From positions 68,349,730-68,413,729 of the forward strand of contig NW_023604295.1 in the NCBI RefSeq assembly GCF_014898055.3: DNA of 64,000 nt. The letters run 5' to 3'. Shown piece after piece: positions 1-12,799 of this stretch; positions within the stretch are counted from its first letter, which is position 1; every line of letters begins with the position of its first letter. Source of the stretch: Talpa occidentalis. Its lineage: Eukaryota > Chordata > Mammalia > Eulipotyphla > Talpidae. Position numbers and translations under genes: made by a program. The notes beneath the pieces were generated by a model, which saw only the letters and a program-made list of their open reading frames with translations, did no database searches and had not been told where the DNA came from.

Positions 1-1191
1 CCTTGAAACACTGCTTGCATTTTAAAGGAAATTGGTGGCATTTTTCTCTTACTACAATTCAAGAACACTGCGAAAAACATCTTTTCCCATGGAAATGAGC
101 AATTTCATTGAACCTTCTAGAGACCATATGGTCACCACTAATCTAGTGACTTAATCCTCTCCTTTGGGTCTCTTATTCTATTTCAGGTTATCTATCCTTT
201 GCCTCCAGGCAGGACTACAACTAAGTCATGTAAGACAGATGGATTTCTAGCCTAGTCAAGATTTCTAGGGAAGTCATTTCCTCAGCCTCTCAATATTAAT
301 CAAAAGAACCAGCCGCAGAATTTAGAGAGAATAGTAAAATATCCCAAATAGGTGAAAGTTTTTCATATAATTTCTTTTTGAATATATGTCTAGCATGTAT
401 TCAAATAAGACATGCTCTCTCATTTTCTAATAAGATATATGTGTATTTGGAATTAAATAAGATCTATATAATTTAATAAATTCAAACCTACAAAAAGCTG
501 TACTTTGAATTCCTTTTTCCTCACTAAAAATATAAAATCTAATTGATAAAGAAACACAAATGAAATATTTTGAAAACGATGTAAGGTTCTTTACAGACAG
601 AACCAAAGCTTGCTTTTGTGTTTGAACGTGTCTCTTTCACTCTAATCTTTGAAAGTCTTAAAGTCATCATGGTGACTTTTTTTTTCCCCCTGATCAATCC
701 CCAAAACATTTGAGAATTTTATTTTCTCAACACCAATGTAAAACTTCACAGTCAACGCCCCCAAAAGAAACTTTAAAACATGGAAAAATCCAAGTTGCTT
801 ACCATCATTGTCTTATTAGTTTTGAGTGTTAATTTAATATTTTTATTACTTGTAATTTCCTGTGTTCCATACAAACTCTCAGGCCCATCCTCCATATCCA
901 TTCCTTACCATGCACATCCTTAAGTTTCACTCAAAGTAATTCCTGCAAAATGTTTCCTTTTATGCAAAGTAAAAACTACAGTTCAATAATGATGAGAATT
1001 ATAATACATGCATTGATTATTTTGCTCAAAAAGTTATTCAATGAGCTAATTATTATTCCTAATTTGAAAATGGGGGGAAAAACTTTTTTTTAATAATAGG
1101 AATAGTATTTGCTAGCAGCTATTTGGATCTTTCACCGGTCTTGACACTGTCCTAACCACTATTTTTTTCTTTTTATTAAATTCTTTTCCAA
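1..1191. other. Unassigned AT-rich DNA
   Basis: No supported gene or clearly classified repeat. Short A and T runs occur. Nothing here looks like an exon or an RNA gene. Confidence 0.5.
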
Positions 1192-2448
1192 TAACACATA
1201 GACCAATGGAATAAAATAGAAAACCCAGAAATAAACATATGTATTTATGGACACCTCATCTTTGACAAAGGAGCAAAGAATGTGCAATGGAACAAGGACA
1301 GTTTGTTAAATAAATGGTGCTGGGAAAACTGGCCTGCTAAATGCAAAAGAATGAAGCTAAACCACTACCTTACATCATACAGAAAAACCAACTCAAAATG
1401 GATACAAGAATTGAACGTAGGACCTGAAACTGTAAAATATATACAAGAAAATATAGGCAACTCCATTGTACATCTCTATAACATCTTTAAAGACATGTCC
1501 CCAAAAAGATGAGCAGCTGGGATTACATCAAGCTAAAAAGCTTCTGTACAGCAAAAGAGACATTACCAAAGCAAACACACCCTACTGATTGGAGAAAAGT
1601 TTTGCACACAATACAACTGATAAAGGATTGATCACTAAGAGGTGATGCAACCGTCTCTAAAGAGGAAATAAACAGGTACATGAAAAATTTTCAACATCAC
1701 TTGTAATCAAGGAAATGCAAATCAAAGCCACAATGAGATACCACCAAACAGGAAACAACAAATGTTGGTGAAGAAATGTGGAGAAAAACTCTCCTACATT
1801 TCTGGTGGGAATGCAAACTGGTCTAGCCACTATGGAGGAATGTAGGGGAGCCAAATCAGAGATCAAGAAAAAAATTTTAAGTTAAAAAACAAAATCAATA
1901 GGCAACTATAAATCAGACATTTTGCAAGGGGAGGGAAGAGCACAAGGGACCTATGGTGATGGTGCACAGGTGAATTTGTGGTGGGAATTCTATGAGAACT
2001 ACACCTGAGAAGAGAAAGCATACACTGTATAGGAGAAATTTCCAATGAAACAGAGAAGTGATGAAAAATATTTTCAAACTAATGTTTGGTTTTCATGTCA
2101 CTGTGTAATTTGGACACTTAAACAGATCATTATGACAATTTTTTGTCTGAGTAAAGCAGTACTCTGAGTGATGAACATTATGAAGTAGTGACTCATACCT
2201 AGATTTGCTGAATTTCTAATAGAATACTGAAATTATATCACAACTTCTAAACTATAATATTGATCTTGGTAAACAATATCATGATTCAAGATAGAAATTG
2301 AGGAAAATATAATGAAGGGAGGAGTAAAATTATTTGGAGCTGATGGATGTTTGTTGTGATGGTTTAATGGATATTTATCTCCAAACTCATCAAGTTGTGT
2401 TAACTATGTACAGCTTTTTTGGTGTATCAATCATAAAGTGTTTTTTTT
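1192..2448 (+). mobile_element. Old L1 fragment: end of ORF2 plus 3' UTR
   Basis: The stretch 1282-1512 is still open for 76 codons. It aligns by eye to the C-terminal third of the young L1 ORF2 at 20.2-20.5 kb, sharing [14 protein letters not shown] and HYLT. After about 1510 the frame is lost, but L1-like words continue to about 1850 (the GEK and WWECKL regions). The remainder resembles an L1 3' UTR and ends in an A/T-rich tail near 2445. It is diverged by substitutions and deletions, so it is a dead fossil much older than the copies at 15-21 kb and 35-38 kb. The start is set where similarity to the 'accaatggaat' region begins. No target duplication was found. Confidence 0.8.
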
Positions 2449-5419
2449 AAAGTATATATATTATATATATAATATACATGATTGCTATAATAGCTCTAAA
2501 TAACACACACAAATTAAACATACACAAGCAATTCTCAGCTACCCATATGGGATTAGCTATTTAAAAATAGGTAATCTAGGCAAAGGACCAATCAATTTTT
2601 AAAATTATACATTCACCATGATATATGGTTAAATTAACCTTACAAAACAGACTCTCTCCAGTTCAATTTCAGATTAATATTAATTACTTCACTACAGTTT
2701 AAATTCTTACCAATATATCCATTAATGATTTCACAGTCCTATCTTAAACCATAAATTATGGATAGTAAAAAACATGGAATAATTACCACCATAGGAAGGA
2801 AAGTTGTATTACTAGTTCTTGCCTTTATATGAAAGTTGATGTGCATAACATTCTAAATCATTCCCTACTTCAGATGTAATCTAATATTAAATCTATAGGT
2901 CTATAATAAAAAGATAGGAAAAAAATGAACAAATAGGCACATCAGAATTTTTAACCAGAGGTAAAAGGTTCATATTCTTACTGCCTTTGAAATTTTCTAT
3001 AGATTTCAGGGTGGTGGAATTTCAGATAAAAGAAGTGTTCAAATGTCATTGTAACGTAAGTTTTGAAAATACAAGAATTCTGCATGTTCTAGTTTTTTTC
3101 AAATACATTTTTAATAGGGTCTTTTGACTATATTCATAAAGGAAATAAGGATTGAACTAAGTTTCAACAATTTTAAAAATTTAATCCATCTAAGTAAAAT
3201 ATTTTGCAACTTAAAATGAGTTCTTCATACTTGCTGATACATGCTACCTGATTTTGCTTCATCTGTCATTTTTAATACTGTCAATAAAATCATTAGACAT
3301 CTGCTTCAGTTTGATTGAGAAACATTTTTAAATGTTTTAAAATGCTTTTCTATACACATTTCCCTCTCAAAAATAGCTTAGCAAAGCCAAAGAGGAATTG
3401 TTTCTTTTATCTAAGTTTTAATCAAGCAATGTAAACTAACCTTATATTGAAGAAAAGCTTTTTATTTGTCCCTGCCAAGAATTCTATATTATATATAAAT
3501 GTCTCACTCTAGGGATGGATGGATTTTAGCTGAATATGATACATTATCTTTTTCTTCCTTGAAATTGTTTTGGGATTCCTTAAGATAAAAGATCTATATA
3601 AAAGTTATTATTATCGGTTATCTGTCTTGGTTCCTTGATTCGTATATTGACTATTTCCCAAAGGTAATTTTCATTAAACCTTATACTGTTATACTTCCAG
3701 ACCTTCACCTCTTTGTGTCTGCTTCACTCCCTGCTCTCAAACTCAGAAATGTATAGGGAACAAGTGATTTTTTGATTGATTTAGGGAAGCAGGTGGAAAA
3801 TTTTGTGACCTTACATTTTTTTTGAAGCAAGTTTTCTCTTTCAAGTTCCTTAATCTGATATAAAGGACATGGTAGTCTCTAATCACACTCTAATCTCTAG
3901 TGGTCTAAATCCAAATAATTTCTTCCTGCACCCTGCCTGGTTGAGACTTAAATCCCTTATTATTCAATGATCCTATTTTTAAACTCTGTTTGGGAAAGCA
4001 GTGGTGACTTTTGATGCTAATCCTATTCAGTCCACTGATTCTATCCCCTTGAGGGAAATGACCAAGGATTTTTAAGGGAAGTAAATATATAGTCAGCTAC
4101 ATACCAAAAAAGAGGAGAGCTAAGTATGTTCAAAATTAGAGGTTAATAAAAAATATAAACTTTATATTAAAAACCAAGCATTTTATTCTGATGAGTTATC
4201 TAATAATTCCATTTGAAATAGCTAGTTAAATCCTCTAACCAGTTTTTTCATTGTTACAAGATTGTGGGATAAGCATTGGCCTTATATACAAGCAATAGCC
4301 TTGATAACTCCTCAGAGCCTTCAAATAAAAACTGAAACTAGTCATATTCCATATGAGTTATTCAAACTCTAAATATAAGATGAAAATCCTTAGGTGGTCA
4401 TTTCTTATTTTACTGTTTGGAAGATTTAAATGGCCAAAAAATTAAAAAATATATATATACAATAGAGAAAGCTCTGGGTTGGGTGTCAGGAGACTGATTT
4501 TCATGTTTGAGATTCCCATTGTCAAGCAAGTATATAAAGTTTTGATTATTCTGAACTAATTTAATTCAAAAAATGGGTTTTAGTAAATTATGATTAAGTC
4601 ATTTTGGCATTAAAAGACTATGAAATAGTTTAACCTTAAGCAAACTATTTTTTACCTGCTGTTGACCTCGTTAGAACAAGCCAGGGGTCTGCAACACTTC
4701 CTTACCAGAGACCTCCCAGCCTGTAGCACTGTACCAGCTTATCAACTTGTGTGTCAGTATCTTGCAGACTTAATGAATTCTCCAGTGTTCTGCTTGGGGG
4801 GGGTGGGGGTGTGGGTGTGTGTGTGTGCACTTAGCCTCCCTAACTGTTATGTCCCTTTTGAGAAGGGTACTGAGTAATCCTAATCTGCATAAGAAAATGA
4901 ATGCAGACTTATTACCTATGTCAGCTGCCAAAAGACACCATCAGGCTGTATAGGTCTGAAGGTCACTGTAGAAGCTGATCTTGTTCTGTCTCTTCTCTGT
5001 TTTAGTAAAGCATGTTCCAGTGCTTGACTGCACTGTTCGCCTGGCACACTCCAATACCAAGATGCAGTGAGATATTCATGCTGATCAGCTATAGATATCA
5101 CTTACTTGATAAAAACTTAACATGAAATATACATTTATGGATCTAACACTGATAATATATTGACAATCAAAATTCCAATAGTGGCCATTTTTTTCTATCA
5201 TGAGACAAGTAATGTTGGCCCTTCACTTCCTCCTGTCACACTGCTGCACCTGCTGGTCCTATGTGGCGTGGCCCTCCCATCACTGGGTTTTTATTCTTAT
5301 GTCCTAGATCTTAATTAGAGTCTCTCTAGCTTTTTCTTCTATCTTAGAGAAAAGAACTTTTGTCATTTTCTTTTCCTTCTTAATTTTATTTTGTCACACC
5401 ACTGATCGCAAAATCTAGT
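2449..5419. other. Unassigned AT-rich DNA
   Basis: There is an AT dinucleotide tract near 2453-2477 and a G-rich/GT tract near 4796-4828 (listed separately). The short open frames around 4662-5101 have no recognisable protein character and are most likely chance. No gene is supported. Confidence 0.45.
4796..4828 (+). repeat. G-run followed by (GT)n microsatellite
   Basis: A run of eight G, then five G, then three G, is followed by alternating GT. The G runs satisfy the simple G-quadruplex pattern, and the GT part is an ordinary mammalian microsatellite. Confidence 0.75.
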
Positions 5420-5557
5420 GACTTTGTAGTGATTTACAAATTCACATTTTCTATTAAAATATGAGCTACATGAGGACAGAACCATGGTTTATAAAATGCC
5501 CGCCATTAACATGGCTTCTAAAGATCTGCTTAGAAATTATTTGTGAATGAATGCCTA
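5420..5557 (+). mobile_element. Possible L2/MIR 3' end fragment
   Basis: The words 'gagctacatgaggacagaacc' (split by substitutions) and the ending 'gtgaatgaatgcc' resemble the conserved 3' end shared by L2 and MIR elements, where the consensus carries 'gctccatgagggcagggac' and ends in 'gaatgaatg'. The match is short and diverged, so the class is uncertain. Confidence 0.4.
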
Positions 5558-6039
5558 ATTAAATGCCTATCCTGATATTTCTTCCTTCCTCAGTTCCTCT
5601 CTAAAATTATTATGCATTCTTATGCTATCATGACAGAATCATGGAATATATGCAAAATTCTAAATCTGAAAATTATTGTTTCAAAATGTACGAGCCTAGG
5701 TTTTTAAGTAGATCTAAGTTTGAATTTTGTTCTCTCTCTTGAACCATGTTAAATTAAGGAAGTCTCTGGACATCTTTCACTTCATGATATCTTATGTTGG
5801 GACATTATTATAAATTCACATTTGTCTTATAGCTAATATTCTTAAATATATTGTAGTATATAGCTACTAGTATATAGTAGTACAAAGCTAGTACATAATA
5901 AAAGAGTAAAAAATTCCATCATTGATAACTAAAATTTATGTGATTAGATTCCACTTAGGTTATTAACTAAAAACCCAGGTATCAACAGAGTTAAATCTGC
6001 ATTTTATCACTTCTGGGGCTGGTTAAGTTGAACCAGAGT
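5558..6039. other. Unassigned AT-rich DNA
   Basis: Low-complexity TA-rich words around 5840-5900 (repeated 'tagta'). No gene or classified repeat is supported. Confidence 0.4.
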
Positions 6040-7230
6040 ACTATAACCTATCTCCTCTATATGACTGTAACAACAGAAGTCTGGACAGAATACAAAAAGC
6101 AATTCTGCACAGGCTCCTACAGGTAGTAGTAGGCAGATTGGGTGAAAAGTGGAACATGAAGGATGACTTATTTTTATTTTATTTTTTTATTCTTACCTGA
6201 CTTTCACCTGAGTCTGGCCTGAAATACAGACCTGCATAGTATCAGAGAACATAGCCTGCAAAGAAAGCCTTCTTGTCTGACTGTAAGATCAGGGAAAGGA
6301 ATACGAGATTTTAGGGGTAAGGGAAAAAAAAAAAAATCAGTTTTTTTTTTTTTTTTTTTTTTTGGTGTTTGTGTCTTTTTTTTATTTCCTATTTTCTTCT
6401 CTCACCCCTGCTCTCAGGACAGCCCCAGTCATGGGGCTGCTATGGTATTGACAATAGCATGAACTCGTAAGATACCTAAAAGTAGAAAATGCTTATTTCT
6501 AATCAAGGGAACCCCTGTTGTCTGATTATCATGATTACCTGATTATTTGATTTTCTTATTATTCAACATCTCGCCTCAAAGATGAACCCAGTGGTGTGGA
6601 ATTATGTAATGGCATCTGAGCTAAATTTCTACAACAAACTATTTTCTCCAATAAAGAGTTGGGGAATGAAACCAGTGGGAACTAAGCATTGTGAAGGAAA
6701 TATTGAATCAAGAACTAGAAGCAGATTCTGTAATCCTGTACATGAACCAAAACATTCCCAAGGTCAACATTCAATAAGATAGAGCAAAGGATTTGAGCAT
6801 TTGACATTTAACTTTGATATACATCACCGCTCAAATATTTTAGTCCCAGATGAACTCTTCAGATACGAATACATGGCAGACTTTGTAGGTGGCATTGTAA
6901 TAACATATTGGAGTTACTACCAACAGTAGGTTAATTAGAATGTGTTTTCTGAACCTAACCATGTTAACTGCCTTTCAAAATAACAACGATATAGTGAATG
7001 GGATTTTCTAAAGGATTTGATTGGGACACACAATTCCCTCAAATAATATTCAAAATGACCAGAATAATATTCAAAATGACAAGATCTGACAAATATTTTA
7101 AAATACTAGTTGGTCTCAATAGCAGAATAAAGGTGACAGAAGAATCAGTGAAATTGACAGAAGAATAGTAGAAATTTTCTAATATAAAGAGTAGAAAGAT
7201 TGAGAAATTAATGAGTTACCTTTTTTTTCA
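6040..7230 (+). mobile_element. Probable ancient L1 5' UTR / ORF1 region
   Basis: The region near 7090-7210 carries words such as 'atagcagaataaaggtgacagaagaatcagtgaa' in broken form, which recall the coiled-coil part of old mammalian L1 ORF1. Upstream sequence (about 6170-6500) resembles ancient L1 5' UTR text. A 23-base T run lies near 6340. It is heavily decayed with no usable frame; the 66-codon frame at 6582-6782 shows no domain. A 21-bp unit is duplicated in tandem at 7042-7080. The assignment rests on pattern memory only. Confidence 0.4.
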
Positions 7231-8999
7231 TGTTCAGTTGCAGAGAGAAGGATACAATGTAGTTTTACTTCAACTAGTGAAAAAAAAAAAAAGGAAACTA
7301 CAGTATATCTCTATGAAGAAACACCGAAAAACCATTAATAATAAGAATGCATTTCTGATATATGTAAAAACATAGATAAACCACAAATGTACCCAAAGTA
7401 AAATATATTAGCCTACGAACCATAGGATTCAATTTTCATGCCATTTCAAAATAGGCTTAACAATAAGAATGTAGACGGAATCTGTGATTGTTAAGATTAT
7501 GAGTGAAGAGAGTTATCAGCTATAGAGTCACAACATGAGGTAATGTTTTTGGGTCTGTGAAACTGTTCTATCTTTGTTACGCTGTCTTAAAATCAAAATT
7601 CATAAAACTCTACATCAAAATCAGTGAATTTTACAATAAGTAAATATAAAAACTAGCATTTTCTTACCTATAGTGTCCCTTCTTAAATTTTCTAGCTATA
7701 TCTTCCTTTCTAATTATTTTAAAAGTATATGTTAATGACTACAATTGACTAAATACTTAAAGGTAAATTAATATTAAAAACCAAGAGGAAGATATTTTTG
7801 CCTTCATGAAGCTTACTTTGTATTGGAAAGAAATAGACAATGAACATGGCTATTGAACCACATGCAGAAAATGTTATTTGTTAAGATTGAGGAGAAAAAG
7901 CAGTGGAGGAATTAATAAGTGACCATACCATTACATAGGATGGTTATGGAAGATGTCCCTAGCCAAAGAAAATCTCACTGAGAAACAACATTTTAGTTAA
8001 TATTGGGTCATCATGAATTGTGCATCAGTTGTACTCTATAGTCAACTGAGAAACAGTGAGAACAAGCTGTTTATATAGATCATCCATGATAGTAATGCAG
8101 AAAGATTCAAAATCGGCTAGTAAATATCTTACCTAATTTTTATCCATAAGACTTTATTACATTTTTAAAGAATCAGTCTAAAAACAACTTTAATATTCAT
8201 AGCCATACTTTGTGCTAAATTGCTCTAAAAGTCCTCAGATGGTCTCATCTCTTGTTACTAAGAAGCAGCGGTGTAGAAAGAAACAAGGTGTTTCCATAAA
8301 ATATATGGACAGTTTGATTGCTGAAATGACATTTACAAGTATGGGAAATAATGTGATATTTTTATATTATTGCATGATAATTCTGACAGCACCAGTAATA
8401 TTAGTCATGATGTGGATAAATGGGTGAGAAAAAGCATAAATTCAAAATGGCAGAATCAGGTCTGCTATTTGAAAGTTGCAGAAGTCTTATTTAAAGTATT
8501 ACTAAAAGCATGGAAGATATTGTCAAGGTACACAGGCATTAGAAACATCAACCCCAACAGGATCACCAACATAAGAACATGAATTCATCATTGTTTAAAA
8601 TGAGTGTACTCATTTCTATAAACTAAAAATAATACTGTTTTAATACTCCAACATTACAATTTCTATTACATATATTATTAGATGTTCATACATCTTACTG
8701 AAATGCTGAATTTGACTTTGATTTTGAGTTTTAAAGCAATAAAGGGTTTTGGCTTGTTTAAGGCAGTATCTGTCCTACATAGATCTCTTTACAAAGTATT
8801 TGTATTTCTTCTTGTTCTTAATATTATAAAAATATTTCCACTAGGAGCATATCCTATAAATCTATTTCATAAAACTAAATTTTGAAAATGTAGTTAATGA
8901 CTAAAAAAAAAGAAGTAACAGACACTTAGTAGTTCAATTGTTGTGAGGATGTTTTTGACTTTTCCTTTTCTATTCTGCTCTGAGTTTTGCTTTGCTTAT
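7231..8999. other. Unassigned AT-rich DNA
   Basis: Open frames at 8212-8427, 8370-8582 and 8682-8885 are short, overlap each other, and have no motif; treat them as chance. No gene or dated repeat is supported. Confidence 0.4.
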
Positions 9000-9312
9000 G
9001 TGAGGGGGCTTGGTCCAATCTGTTGAGGTCTTAAGAAAATAATTGTGTTTTTTTTTTTTTTTCAAGGAAATCTGCTAGCAAACTTCCTTAATACATGAAG
9101 TGCAACACTTCTTTGTATCACCAGTCTGCAGTTGCTGGAATTTCTTACTTATCAGTCTCCATTATCTTATGAACTAATTCCTTGAAAGAGAACTCTCTAT
9201 AAAAATATACAGGTAGATATCAATAGATAAAATTTACTTTTTTTTCAATATATATATATATAGTTTTACATTTTACTAGTTCTGTTTCTCTAGAGAACCC
9301 TAACTAAAACAG
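9000..9312 (+). mobile_element. Possible old LTR-like repeat, 3' part
   Basis: The segment ends in words close to a common mammalian interspersed repeat terminus (gttctgtttctctagaga then accctaactaaaacag). It contains 'ttatgaactaattccttgaaagagaactctct', split by substitutions, followed by an AT microsatellite at 9247-9262. It looks like the end of an old LTR-type repeat. The family is not certain. Confidence 0.4.
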
Positions 9313-10102
9313 CAGATTATCCATGTGGAAATAACAGGAGAAATATTTGTAAAACCATTCTGAAGGAACAGATTATAATGCAGGGACACCAGAGGAAAGA
9401 AAACTAACCAAACTAATAACACCACTAAAAAATCCTTTAAAAACTCAGCCCGACACAAAAAAATTTAAGACACACTAGTTAAAAATATTCATCTCAAAAT
9501 TTGAAGATAACACAGTATTACAAACATTTGTTTAAGCCATAGAGAGGCTGCTTTTTTGCAAAGGATCCTAACTTAGATTTAAACTTGAATACTCAAGTTG
9601 AATACTCAATTATTAAAAGACAAGAAAAAAACATTTTGGATCTTGAATCATAACATACATAAATCTAAGAATGTTTCTGGCCCCTGGCATGTTATTCATC
9701 TAGTATTCACCAGATCAGTCATAAAAATAGTGAAATAATTTTAAAATCAGTTGGTAAACAACTGATGTTCTTAGGCTTGTGATTGCCTCTCTCTGAATAA
9801 TAGAATTGGATAGGAGAAACAATGTTAATCATACAAATTGCTAAGAACTTTGTTAAAAATGTGTCAAGAGGTAGCTACATTAGACAAGAATAATTATATC
9901 AACATGCATAGGTTATAAAAAGTAGAATTAAAAAGCTGGACAAAAGTAATCTAAGAAGTTGAAAGTAACCTAAGAACAAAATATACTTTTGGTAATTGTA
10001 CCCTTCCTTTCTGAATTAATTTTATTTTATTATTTTTTTTATGGTTTAATGTAGCGATCTAATTTATTTTTCCATGTGAATAATCAATTGTTCCAATGCC
10101 TC
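9313..10102. other. Unassigned AT-rich DNA
   Basis: Old L1-like wording is possible (A-rich plus strand) but I cannot anchor it. No gene is seen. Confidence 0.35.
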
Positions 10103-10272
10103 TTTTTTTTATAATAAATTTTATTTTTATATTCCCCATACAATTGCAACCCCCCCATTCTGACCCCAATCCCTCCCCTCCCCCCCACCCCCAAAAAGTG
10201 TCTCTGGTTCATAGTTTTTTGTTGATTTTGATTTTCACTTTCTTATAGTTATTCATTTTCCTGGTCCCTTAT
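10103..10272 (-). mobile_element. 5'-truncated young L1, 3' end only
   Basis: The reverse complement matches the last ~165 bases of the young L1 at 15-21 kb almost word for word: the 'aagggaccaggaaaatgaat' block, the 'gaaccagagacacttttt' block, the long G tract, 'ggattggggtcagaatgggg', 'gcaattgtatg' and the terminal 'aataaaattta'. On the plus strand it begins with a T run. It is a severely truncated insertion of the same L1 family, carrying only 3' UTR. I could not confirm a target-site duplication. Confidence 0.9.
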
Positions 10273-10279
10273 CAATTAA

Positions 10280-11780
10280 ACATACTAAAACAAAAATTCA
10301 CCCCTTACGATAAATTGCAACAAGTAGTGAAGAATTATCAAATAGATGATGTTATCAGACCACAGAATGATTACGAACTCAAAGAAAATAATAATAAGCA
10401 TGTTTTTGGGAATTTACAGAATACGCTAAAAAATTAATCAGTAAAAGTGAATCTAAAAATGTAAGTAAAAATATTCAGAACTCAGTCATGATCCCAACAT
10501 ATCAAAACCTGTATAATGCCACTAATCAATACACAAGATGTCTAGTGAAAATGGTTAAGAAGTAAAATGGGCATGAAAAAAAATTGTAAATAAAAAAACA
10601 GGGATTACAAAGCAAGTACAAATAAGTCAGCAATAACAGAAATAATTTCCTAGAAACTATAATTTATGACAACTTACTTGAAAAGTAATTTTAAACATCA
10701 ATGACCCTGTGTCATTAAGAAAACTGAATCATTCATAACATGTCTTTACCTTTTCTTACCTAGCTCCCACAAGATAGATTTCAAAAATATCTAGTCACAA
10801 ACTTCAAATTAGTCAACAAATCTCTAGTAATAAAAGCAGTATATAATGGGGAAAGGAAAGTCTCATCAACAAATGGATTAGGAAAACTGGACAGCCACAT
10901 GCAAAGGAATGAAACTAGATCATTATCTCACAGTTCACATAAATGAACTCAAAATGAAGAAAAGACATGTGTATAAGACCCAAAAACCTAAAATACATTG
11001 AAGAAAAAAAGCAGCAAAACACTCCATAATATTGGCTTCGGAAGTGTTTTTGTGGACTCGTCTCTAATAGCAAAAGAAACAAAAGTAAATATAAACAAAT
11101 GGATAACACCAAACTATAAAAGCTTCTGCACAGTGAAAGAAATTACCAGTAAAGCCAAAAATGCATCCAACTGAATGGAAGAATGATTTGCACATCACAC
11201 ATCTGACAAATGACTGATATTAAGATCTACAAAGAACTCATACAACTCAACAAAAAGTAACAACCCAATCAAAAAATGAACAGAGAAGTTGAATAGACAC
11301 ATCTCCAAAGAAAATACACAGATTACCAACAGGCACAAATAAATAATTCTAATAAGAATGGACATTATACAAGAAACATATTTGAATAAATTAGATCTAA
11401 AAGTATTTACTTGACTACATCTCAAATATAAAATGATGAGGGCAAAACTCAACTTGTAAGGGAATACATACAGCATGATTTCATTTATATCAATTTTCAG
11501 AATATAAATATATATGTATATATATTCTATGGATATTTACATGTAATAGAAGTACAAAGATAGGAGAGGACTAGATGACCCTATTAGTTTATTATTTATT
11601 TGACAATTATCCAGTAGCTATAATATGCTGTCATTTTGGGTTTCAAAATGAATGTATTTATTGCTTCAAGGTTTTTATGTACTTGTAGAGAAGGAAGACA
11701 AAAAAGATAGATAAAAAAAAATGTTAGAGAGAAAAAAAATATTTAGCTAATGTTTATAAGTAGGGAAAGTAAGGAGAAAA
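10280..11780 (+). mobile_element. Old L1 ORF2 (RT to C-terminal region)
   Basis: About 10860-11400 reads as a decayed L1 ORF2 C-terminal half: 'ggaaaactggacagccacatgcaaa', the 'aatgaaactagatcattatctcac' block, then 'aaagcttctgcacagtgaaaga' and 'gaacagagaagttgaatagacac' (all with substitutions) occur in the same order as in the young copy. The upstream part (10,330-10,860) resembles the region between endonuclease and reverse transcriptase but with deletions. No frame survives. The 5' limit abuts the antisense L1 tail at 10.1-10.27 kb. The 3' limit is approximate. Confidence 0.7.
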
Positions 11781-12049
11781 TGCAAGGTGATTATTAAAAA
11801 TTGTGTAGAAATTCCATTTCTCAATTGAAATATAGTAACAATTGTGAAAACATAGCCAAATATATAAAAATTAGTTTGACCTCATCAGTATTTACATGAT
11901 TGTTATATAATGTTTCTGTGTATTTATAATGTGAAATGAAAAGTGACACTCAAACTCTTATAACTTAGTAAATATATACTTAAATGAATTACCATATTTC
12001 AAATAAAGTGTCGAGAGCTTGGAAGAAGAATATTTTACTATGTTCTTTG
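11781..12049. other. Unassigned AT-rich DNA
   Basis: Short gap between two old L1 fragments. Nothing specific is seen. Confidence 0.4.
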
Positions 12050-12568
12050 TAGCTATCATTTAGCAGAAACTATGATATAGAGCGTACTCTGACTAATCCA
12101 TCCTCTAGTAATCTGCATTAGAGGAATAATTCAAGGAGCAATAAAATTATGTGGATAAGGATGTTCATTTTTGCATTATCCATAAGAGCAACAACTAGAA
12201 ACAACCTAAATCAAAAAGTGATTATTTCAATAAATTGTGGTTCAGCCTTACAATAGCATATTATGTAGTTGTGGAATGAGATCTCTAAGTACCTGAAGGC
12301 AAGTGTGCCTTTGATATATTGTTGAGTGAAAAAAGTACTAGAACCATATGAATAGTGTGAAGCAAGATTTAGTTTTAAAAAGTCTATCTGTTTATATATT
12401 CATAGAAAATGTCCAGAAGGATAGACACAAAACTATTTATTGTGGCTATGTCTGGGACATGGAATTGCAGTGGATTTTAATGTGAATTTGTTTATTCTAC
12501 CTTATACATTTTTGCATTGTTGCATTTTAAACACCAATATTATTTGATTAAAAATATTAGAATGATTA
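12050..12568 (+). mobile_element. Old L1 (L1M-type) 3' end
   Basis: Contains the order typical of ancient L1M 3' ends: 'catttttgcattatccataagagc', 'attgtggttcagcct', 'aaaatgtccagaaggata', 'ttattgtggctatgtctggg', then a T-rich stretch and 'tacatttttgcattgtt'. It ends near a 'ttgattaaaaata' tail. It is non-coding. Confidence 0.65.
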
Positions 12569-12799
12569 CTAAATGTAGAACTTTCACAGGTGGGAAATTG
12601 ATCACTAGCCTTAAAACTCCCTGTTCCTCTCATTAATTATCATATTCACATATCAAAACTTTTCCTCCAATTAAATACCTGTGCTTATTTCACTCCTGTA
12701 CCCACACATAGCACATAACTGGAGAAATATAGTCAACCATGGTGATTGGTCTCATTTGAAGTTCATAATTATTAACAAGTATGCTCTTTAGAGATGCCA

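Noticed and set aside
10081..10290. Target-site duplication of the small antisense L1
   Set aside because: 'atcaatt' occurs on both sides but is not adjacent to the insert on the left, so it is not a convincing duplication.
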